Below are positions 7,073 to 11,120 of a stretch of 11,120 bases of DNA, piece by piece (position 1 is the stretch's first letter; every line of letters starts with the position of its first letter). The notes below the pieces were generated by a model. It was not told where the DNA came from. It searched no databases and saw only the letters and a program-made list of their open reading frames with translations. Position numbers and translations under genes: made by a program. The DNA comes from Bacteroidales bacterium UBA6244 (GTDB lineage Bacteria; Bacteroidota; Bacteroidia; Bacteroidales; F082), in the NCBI GenBank assembly GCA_002440885.1, contig DJVY01000026.1:1-11120 (forward strand), given 5' to 3'.

Positions 7073-7285
7073 TTATTTATCAGAAATAGTTGTTTTTTCT
7101 TTTCCTTTGGTGCTATCAGGAATTTGCTCTTCCGGGTCAGGTTTGCCCGGATCTTCAAATAAAACCCTTACACCCGGCGAATACATGTCGTCGTATTGCC
7201 CGTTGCGCACAGCCCAGATGAAACCCAGTAAAAAGCCACCCGCAACGATTATTCCCACTATGACTAAGATGATAATGACTGACAT
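7073..7285 (-). CDS. ccoS: CcoS cbb3 oxidase maturation protein
   Basis: Small single-pass membrane protein, 70 residues, required in Rhodobacter for insertion of haem b and CuB into CcoN. A hydrophobic helix (3-25) is followed by the family signature WAVRNGQYDDMYSPGVRVLF (24-43), then an acidic, proline-containing tail. It is the first gene of the structural operon, directly after the AT-rich control region at 7286-7408, and precedes ccoNO by 25 bases. Leading with ccoS means the maturation factor is made just before its client. No missing or odd residues are seen. Confidence 0.93.
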   Translation of the reverse strand: MSVIIILVIVGIIVAGGFLLGFIWAVRNGQYDDMYSPGVRVLFEDPGKPDPEEQIPDSTKGKEKTTISDK

Positions 7286-7309
7286 TTAAGTATTCGAGTT
7301 CCCAATTAC

Positions 7310-7360
7310 AATTATTGTTCAAAATTATAAAATAATTGTTAAATTATATTAACAATTGTT
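7310..7360 (-). promoter_or_regulatory. Putative dyad operator region upstream of ccoS
   Basis: The 123-base gap between ccoI and ccoS is almost pure AT and holds a perfect inverted repeat, AATTGTTAA (7334-7342) and TTAACAATT (7349-7357) with six bases between. A second, overlapping self-palindrome is AACAATTGTT (7351-7360). Three copies of AAnnATTGTT-like sequence start at 7310, 7331 and 7351, that is about two helical turns apart. The outer dyad is like a CRP/FNR-family operator in size but does not match the classic TTGAT-N4-ATCAA. Oxygen control of cbb3 genes by such regulators is common, so an operator is a reasonable inference; random AT richness is the main alternative. Confidence 0.5.
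7320..7327 (-). promoter_or_regulatory. Bacteroidota -7 element before ccoS
   Basis: Minus-strand TAATTTTG is an exact TAnnTTTG match, 34 bases before the ccoS ATG. The nearest TTG lies about 25 bases upstream, so a standard -33 box is lacking. If the start is near 7314, the AACAATTGTT palindrome would be centred near -41, the usual place for a class II activator. These distances are estimates from motif position. Confidence 0.55.
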
Positions 7361-7408
7361 ATTTAGAATAAATATAATTAAAGTTGTAATCTTGTCCCTT
7401 GTAAGGTT

Positions 7409-9790
7409 TTACAATTTTGACTTTTTCGACAGATGTTCTATCGACAGGGTGGCAAATGCTACAACAGTTACCGAACTGATGGGCATAAGGATAGCGGCGA
7501 TGATTGGCGACAGGTTGCCTTGTACCGCAAAATACAGTCCGACCACGTTATAAAGAAAGGAGATAATAAAGCTGATGACTACCACGCGCATGGCCAGACC
7601 TGAGAAGTGAAAAAAGTCGGGGAGTTTGTTGAATTTTTTTGATTCGATGATGCCATCACATGCAGGCGAAAAGCTATAGATATCATCGGCTATGGTCAGC
7701 CCGACATCGCTTTCCATCAATGCCCCGGCATCATTCAGCCCATCACCTATCATCATAACACGTTTTCCTTCCGATTTCAGCTTGGTGATGAAATCCATTT
7801 TATCCTGAGGACTTTGGTTGAATTTCAGTCGGTCGTTGTGGCCAAATACAGGCAGTAGATTCTCTCTTTCGCTCTCGTTATCACCCGATAACAAATACAA
7901 TTCATGTTTTTTCTGTAGTTCATTTATCACTTCCGGCAATCCTTTGCGGTAGCTGTTTGCGATGCGGAAATGGCCTGCGATCCGGTTGTCGATAAAACAG
8001 TACACATGGCTTGCATTGGCATCTTCATCAGTTTTTCCCGTGACAAATTTTTTCGATCCCAGGTTTATTCTTACCCCATCCACTATTCCGGTTATCCCCA
8101 ACGAAGGGATTTCCTGGTAGTTTTCAACTTCCCATTCGGGTTGACCTGCGATGCTGTCTTTAATTGAAACGCTTAAAGGATGGCTCGACTGCGAGGCTAA
8201 TGCTTTCACCATCAGTCGTTCTTTTGGCGTTAGCTCCTCTCCAACAAAACCAATGTCCATACTTCTGCTCAGGGTAATGGTTCCGGTTTTATCAAAGACG
8301 ATGGCATCGGTTTTTCTGAGGTTTTCGATTACGCCTGTGTTTTTAAGATAAAATCCGGCCCTGCCAAACACCCGCATGGTGCTGCCAAAGGTAAAAGGAA
8401 CGGTTAAAGCCAGCGCACATGGACAGGCTATGATGAGCACCGAAGTAAAGGCAAAAAGCGCCAATGAAGGGTCATTTATTAACCAGTATATCCCTGCAAA
8501 GGTAGCGATCGACAGGATAATGATGGTGAAATAGTGACTCACGTTGTCGACAACCGTGGTGAGTTTGTTGTCTGTTTTTTTTCCGGATTTATCCTGATTC
8601 CAGAGTTGGGTGAGATAACTTTGTTCTACCTTATTCACTACCTCCAGCTCAATAGCGCTACCCACTTGACGTCCGCCGGCGAAAATCATGGCACCTTCCT
8701 TTTTCTCTACCGGGATCGATTCGCCGGTAACAAAGGAGTAATCTATGTTGGCTTTTCCCGACAAAAGCGTGGCATCGGCTGGTATCAATTCCTGATTCCG
8801 GATAATCATTCGGTCGCCTTGCTTGAGGTTACTCAGCGGTATGCTCTCCTCTCCATTTTCCGTGACCAGGCTCACAGCCACCGGGAAATAGCTTTTATAG
8901 TTGCGTTCGAAAGATAGGGCTTGGTAGGTCTTGCCTTGGTACCATTTTCCGATGAGCAGGAAAAAAACCAACCCAATCAGAGAGTCCATGTAACCGATAC
9001 CCTGCAAAGTGACAATTTCATAAGTGCTTTGCAAAAAGAGTGTGAATATCCCCAATGTGATTGGGACATCAATGTTCACAATTTTGTGCTTCAATCCTTT
9101 TACAGCGGAGAGATAATAGTCGTTTGCTCCATAAAATACCACGGGTAAGGCCAGTATAAAACTCATAAACCCAAAGAACCCGGTGAACAGGTTGCCAAGC
9201 TGATCTCCTCCCGGCAAATATTCAGGAAAGTTATACAGCATCACGTTCATGAAGCTGAATCCTGCAATCCCAATTTTAAGCAACAAGCTCCGGCTGCTGT
9301 TGAGGGTATCCTTTTTATCGAGCTGATCGAGTGTGATTTCGGGCACATAATGTATCGAAACCAACAATTCAACCAGCTGCCTTAAGGTGATTTCGTCGCT
9401 GTTGAAGGTGATACTCACCTGCTTTCGTGGAAAGTTAACTGAAGATTGTATCACGCCTGCGTCCAGCGTGTGCAGGTTTTCCAGTAGCCAGATACAGCTT
9501 GCACAGTGTATTGTGGGTACGAACAGATTGACTACATGGATGTTGCCATCAGAAAAGGTGAGGAGTTTGCCGGCAATCTCCTCGTTATCGAGGTAGGCAT
9601 ATTTATTCCCACTTTCTACCCTATCAACCTTAATCCCTGCCATGGGCTGGATTTCATAATACTTGTCGAGTTTATTTTGGTTAAGTATTTGATAAACAGT
9701 ACTGCATCCATGACAGCAAAAGGGCTTGTCGTCCCAAATTACCGGATGGCTGCCGCAGTCCTCTCCACAGTGCACGCAGGGAGCTCCCAT
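7409..9790 (-). CDS. ccoI: CcoI/FixI copper-transporting P1B-type ATPase
   Basis: Copper-exporting P-type ATPase, 793 residues, supplying copper for the CuB site of cbb3 oxidase (family knowledge). The N-terminal cysteine-rich metal-binding domain has C5, C8, C12, C25, C26 and C29. A heavy-metal-associated domain carries CASC (C96, C99). Helices follow from about 170. The actuator loop has TGES at 355-358, the membrane site CPC at 456-458, the phosphorylated aspartate D500 in DKTGT, the HP motif at 537-538, SGDN at 635-638 and the hinge GDGLND at 682-687. Two helices close the protein. All catalytic motifs are intact. Its ATG overlaps the upstream DUF3365 stop (TAATG), so it is translationally coupled to it. 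No clear terminator follows before the ccoS promoter, so some readthrough into ccoS is possible. Confidence 0.96.
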   Translation of the reverse strand: MGAPCVHCGEDCGSHPVIWDDKPFCCHGCSTVYQILNQNKLDKYYEIQPMAGIKVDRVESGNKYAYLDNEEIAGKLLTFSDGNIHVVNLFVPTIHCASCIWLLENLHTLDAGVIQSSVNFPRKQVSITFNSDEITLRQLVELLVSIHYVPEITLDQLDKKDTLNSSRSLLLKIGIAGFSFMNVMLYNFPEYLPGGDQLGNLFTGFFGFMSFILALPVVFYGANDYYLSAVKGLKHKIVNIDVPITLGIFTLFLQSTYEIVTLQGIGYMDSLIGLVFFLLIGKWYQGKTYQALSFERNYKSYFPVAVSLVTENGEESIPLSNLKQGDRMIIRNQELIPADATLLSGKANIDYSFVTGESIPVEKKEGAMIFAGGRQVGSAIELEVVNKVEQSYLTQLWNQDKSGKKTDNKLTTVVDNVSHYFTIIILSIATFAGIYWLINDPSLALFAFTSVLIIACPCALALTVPFTFGSTMRVFGRAGFYLKNTGVIENLRKTDAIVFDKTGTITLSRSMDIGFVGEELTPKERLMVKALASQSSHPLSVSIKDSIAGQPEWEVENYQEIPSLGITGIVDGVRINLGSKKFVTGKTDEDANASHVYCFIDNRIAGHFRIANSYRKGLPEVINELQKKHELYLLSGDNESERENLLPVFGHNDRLKFNQSPQDKMDFITKLKSEGKRVMMIGDGLNDAGALMESDVGLTIADDIYSFSPACDGIIESKKFNKLPDFFHFSGLAMRVVVISFIISFLYNVVGLYFAVQGNLSPIIAAILMPISSVTVVAFATLSIEHLSKKSKL

Positions 9791-10443
9791 TACGGTTTTT
9801 TGTTTTGGATCAGTATGTCATTAAAAGTAATAGCCCACATACCACGTGGCTGTCCGACAGCGAAATCGGTAGCTAAGTCGTTAGGATATAATTCCTTAAT
9901 GCGTTTGGCGACATCAGATGGAATTTCTACATCCGGTCGTCCGTGACAAACCAGACATTCCTGCTTAACATCGATAAGTTTATAGTATACAGGATGGCCG
10001 TTGGCATCAATCTCAACACGGGTTTTGGGTGGTTGCCCGGCGATGTAATTCATGATGTATTCTTTATAAATCTTGTTTTCTGCTCCTTTCATTTCATTGT
10101 CAGGATTTCTGTATTTTTTGGCAATCCTTTTTACCCCAACTTTCAGTGTGTCAGCCAAAGAGTCTGTTATTGGAATGGCTTCGAGATTACAGAATTCCAA
10201 AGCGTACTTAGGCCCACCCTTTTTCATGGCTTCAAGCAGGTTCGACTTAATGCCGAACATGGCTTTGTGAACCAGAATGGCACCCTGTACCATGAGCTCT
10301 TTGTGCAGGCTGTCGTTGAGTGCCGGAAAGACTTTCATGTTGGGGTCAATGGTGGTTTCGGCCGTATTGCTTTTTTTCACTTGGTGGCCACAACTTGTTA
10401 TAAGAAACAGGGTTGAGATTACAACGAGAAGTACATTTTTCAT
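9790..10443 (-). CDS. DUF3365 (Tll0287-like) c-type haem lipoprotein
   Basis: Predicted haem-binding lipoprotein of 217 residues. The N-terminus is a lipoprotein signal ending LITSC with lipidated C18. The remainder fits DUF3365/Tll0287-like, a PAS-like haem domain whose founding member is proposed to be a redox sensor: ALEFCNLEAI (81-90) carries C85 at the conserved cysteine position, and CLVCH (163-167) is a covalent haem c site, followed by FAVGQPRGMWAIT (194-206). C85 could serve as an axial ligand as in the cyanobacterial structure; that is recalled and inferred. It sits 7 bases after the SlyD-like gene and its TAA overlaps the ccoI ATG, so it is made with the copper pump. Role unknown: a haem/redox sensor, an electron carrier, or an assembly factor are all possible. 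Confidence 0.85.
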   Translation of the reverse strand: MKNVLLVVISTLFLITSCGHQVKKSNTAETTIDPNMKVFPALNDSLHKELMVQGAILVHKAMFGIKSNLLEAMKKGGPKYALEFCNLEAIPITDSLADTLKVGVKRIAKKYRNPDNEMKGAENKIYKEYIMNYIAGQPPKTRVEIDANGHPVYYKLIDVKQECLVCHGRPDVEIPSDVAKRIKELYPNDLATDFAVGQPRGMWAITFNDILIQNKKP

Positions 10444-10450
10444 CTTTAGT

Positions 10451-10900
10451 TTAGTTTATTGATATTACTTTTCCTTTAAAATGCAGATCCTGTCCTGCCA
10501 GCGGGTGATTAAAATCCATGGTAACACTGTCTTCTAGCAGTTCAATGATTTCGCCGTCGTGTTTGTTTCCATCCGGATCGGTCATAGGGATAACATTACC
10601 AATTTTTATCATTTGCTCGTCAATGCTTCCATCTTCCAGCTCGAAGGTGTCGAGCGGAATATCAAAAACAGCGTAGGGATCAACAGGCCCGTAGGCTTTT
10701 TCTGCGGCGATTACAAAGTCAAAAGAATCTCCGGGTTGCAATTCCATAAGCTGTTGCTCGAAATCAGGAAGTAGCTGGTTGTCTCCCAAAAAAAACTGAA
10801 TCGGTTTTTCCTCAGAATACGACTCAAGTATTGTTCCTTTTTGAACTGCTGTGAGCGTATAGGAAACACTTATTTTTTTATGTGCATTGGTGTTGGTCAT
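10451..10900 (-). CDS. SlyD-like FKBP-type peptidyl-prolyl isomerase
   Basis: Cytoplasmic prolyl isomerase and chaperone of the SlyD type, 149 residues, no signal peptide. The FKBP half contains YTLTAVQKGTILESY (14-28), LLPDFEQQLMELQPGD (43-58) and AAEKAYGPVDPYAV (65-78); an insert-in-flap chaperone domain runs to about 123; the FKBP strand resumes with MDFNHPLAGQDLHFKGKV (128-145). The His/Cys-rich nickel-binding tail of E. coli SlyD is absent, so metal handling cannot be assumed. It appears to head the transcript with the DUF3365 gene and ccoI (7 bases to the next start). FKBP genes of this kind also occur as stand-alone housekeeping genes, so its place here may be incidental. Confidence 0.9.
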   Translation of the reverse strand: MTNTNAHKKISVSYTLTAVQKGTILESYSEEKPIQFFLGDNQLLPDFEQQLMELQPGDSFDFVIAAEKAYGPVDPYAVFDIPLDTFELEDGSIDEQMIKIGNVIPMTDPDGNKHDGEIIELLEDSVTMDFNHPLAGQDLHFKGKVISIN

Positions 10901-10921
10901 GTGCTCTTAAATTAGTAACCA

Positions 10922-10929
10922 CAAAAGTA
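10922..10929 (-). promoter_or_regulatory. Bacteroidota -7 element before slyD-like gene
   Basis: Minus-strand TACTTTTG matches TAnnTTTG exactly, 21 bases upstream of the FKBP ATG, giving a leader of roughly 15-20 bases. No TTG is seen at the normal -33 distance. It probably drives the slyD-like, DUF3365 and ccoI transcript. Confidence 0.5.
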
Positions 10930-10969
10930 ATATTTTGGCAGGATATAGCGTGCGTGGAGTTCGGATTCA

Positions 10970-11120
10970 TCAATTCATTTGTCTGGTTAAATGAAAACAA
11001 CCAGGGCAGGAAGGTAAAAAAGGCTTTCGCCCATCAGTCTGTAGCGCTCATTTTTTTCAAAATAACCGGGCTTAAACACCAGCAGTAAAAGTCCGGAGGC
11101 CACGATCAACAGGAGTAAAA
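10970..11120 (-). CDS. C-terminal end of unrecognised hydrophobic protein (partial)
   Basis: An open minus-strand frame enters from the right edge and stops at TGA 10970-10972, about 49 codons visible. It begins with a strongly hydrophobic run (LLLLIVASGLLLLVFKPGYF), then a charged segment (EKNERYRLMGES) and a short tail with two cysteines in SCPGC. It looks like one membrane helix followed by a short soluble tail. I do not recognise the family. Being open to the edge and hydrophobic favours a real gene, but the length is too small to be sure. It would lie 69 bases upstream of the slyD-like gene, on the same strand. Confidence 0.4.

Noticed and set aside
1..11120. CRISPR arrays, tRNA/rRNA genes, insertion sequences or prophage genes
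   Set aside because: Reading both strands showed no regular spaced repeats, no transposase or phage-like proteins, and no RNA-gene-like conserved stretches; gaps between genes are short.

Overview
The window is one uninterrupted stretch of leftward (minus-strand) genes encoding a cbb3-type (C-family, high O2 affinity) haem-copper cytochrome c oxidase, its assembly factors and several c-type cytochromes. Three features point to a Bacteroidota organism. CcoN and CcoO are fused into one polypeptide. Shine-Dalgarno sequences are essentially absent before the starts. Several gaps hold close matches to the Bacteroidota -7 promoter element (TAnnTTTG) instead of a sigma70 -10 box. Base composition is moderate in genes and very AT-rich in gaps. 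I cannot place it below phylum. This is inferred from sequence reading alone; no search was run.

Layout in transcription order (right to left). At the right edge is the tail of an unrecognised hydrophobic protein (stop at 10970). Unit 1 is a SlyD-like FKBP prolyl isomerase, a haem-binding DUF3365 (Tll0287-like) lipoprotein, and the copper P-type ATPase CcoI; the last two are coupled by a TAATG overlap. An AT-rich 123-bp control region (7286-7408) follows, with dyads and helically spaced repeats beside a -7 element. Unit 2 is ccoS, ccoNO, ccoQ and ccoP, closed by a strong intrinsic terminator (4032-4061). Unit 3 has its own -7 element and carries ccoG, fixH/ccoH and a TauE/SafE-like (DsbD_2) membrane protein, the last two overlapping by ATGA. 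Next is a small monohaem cytochrome c with its own -7 element and a terminator (765-805). Last is a DUF4920 lipoprotein that starts directly after that terminator. Nothing on the plus strand looks real. The leftmost 285 bases hold no gene I can support.

How the parts fit. CcoNO is the catalytic subunit plus a membrane-anchored cytochrome c. CcoP is a second cytochrome subunit, here with one haem only. CcoQ is the small accessory subunit. CcoI, CcoS, CcoG, FixH and probably the TauE-like protein supply copper and cofactors and assemble the enzyme. The soluble cytochrome c is a plausible electron donor. The locus is mostly a textbook cbb3 cluster. The points worth a second look are the DUF3365 haem protein and SlyD homologue joined to ccoI, the dyad-rich ccoS promoter, the Met/His/Cys-rich tail of the TauE-like protein, and the leaky-looking arrangement around DUF4920.
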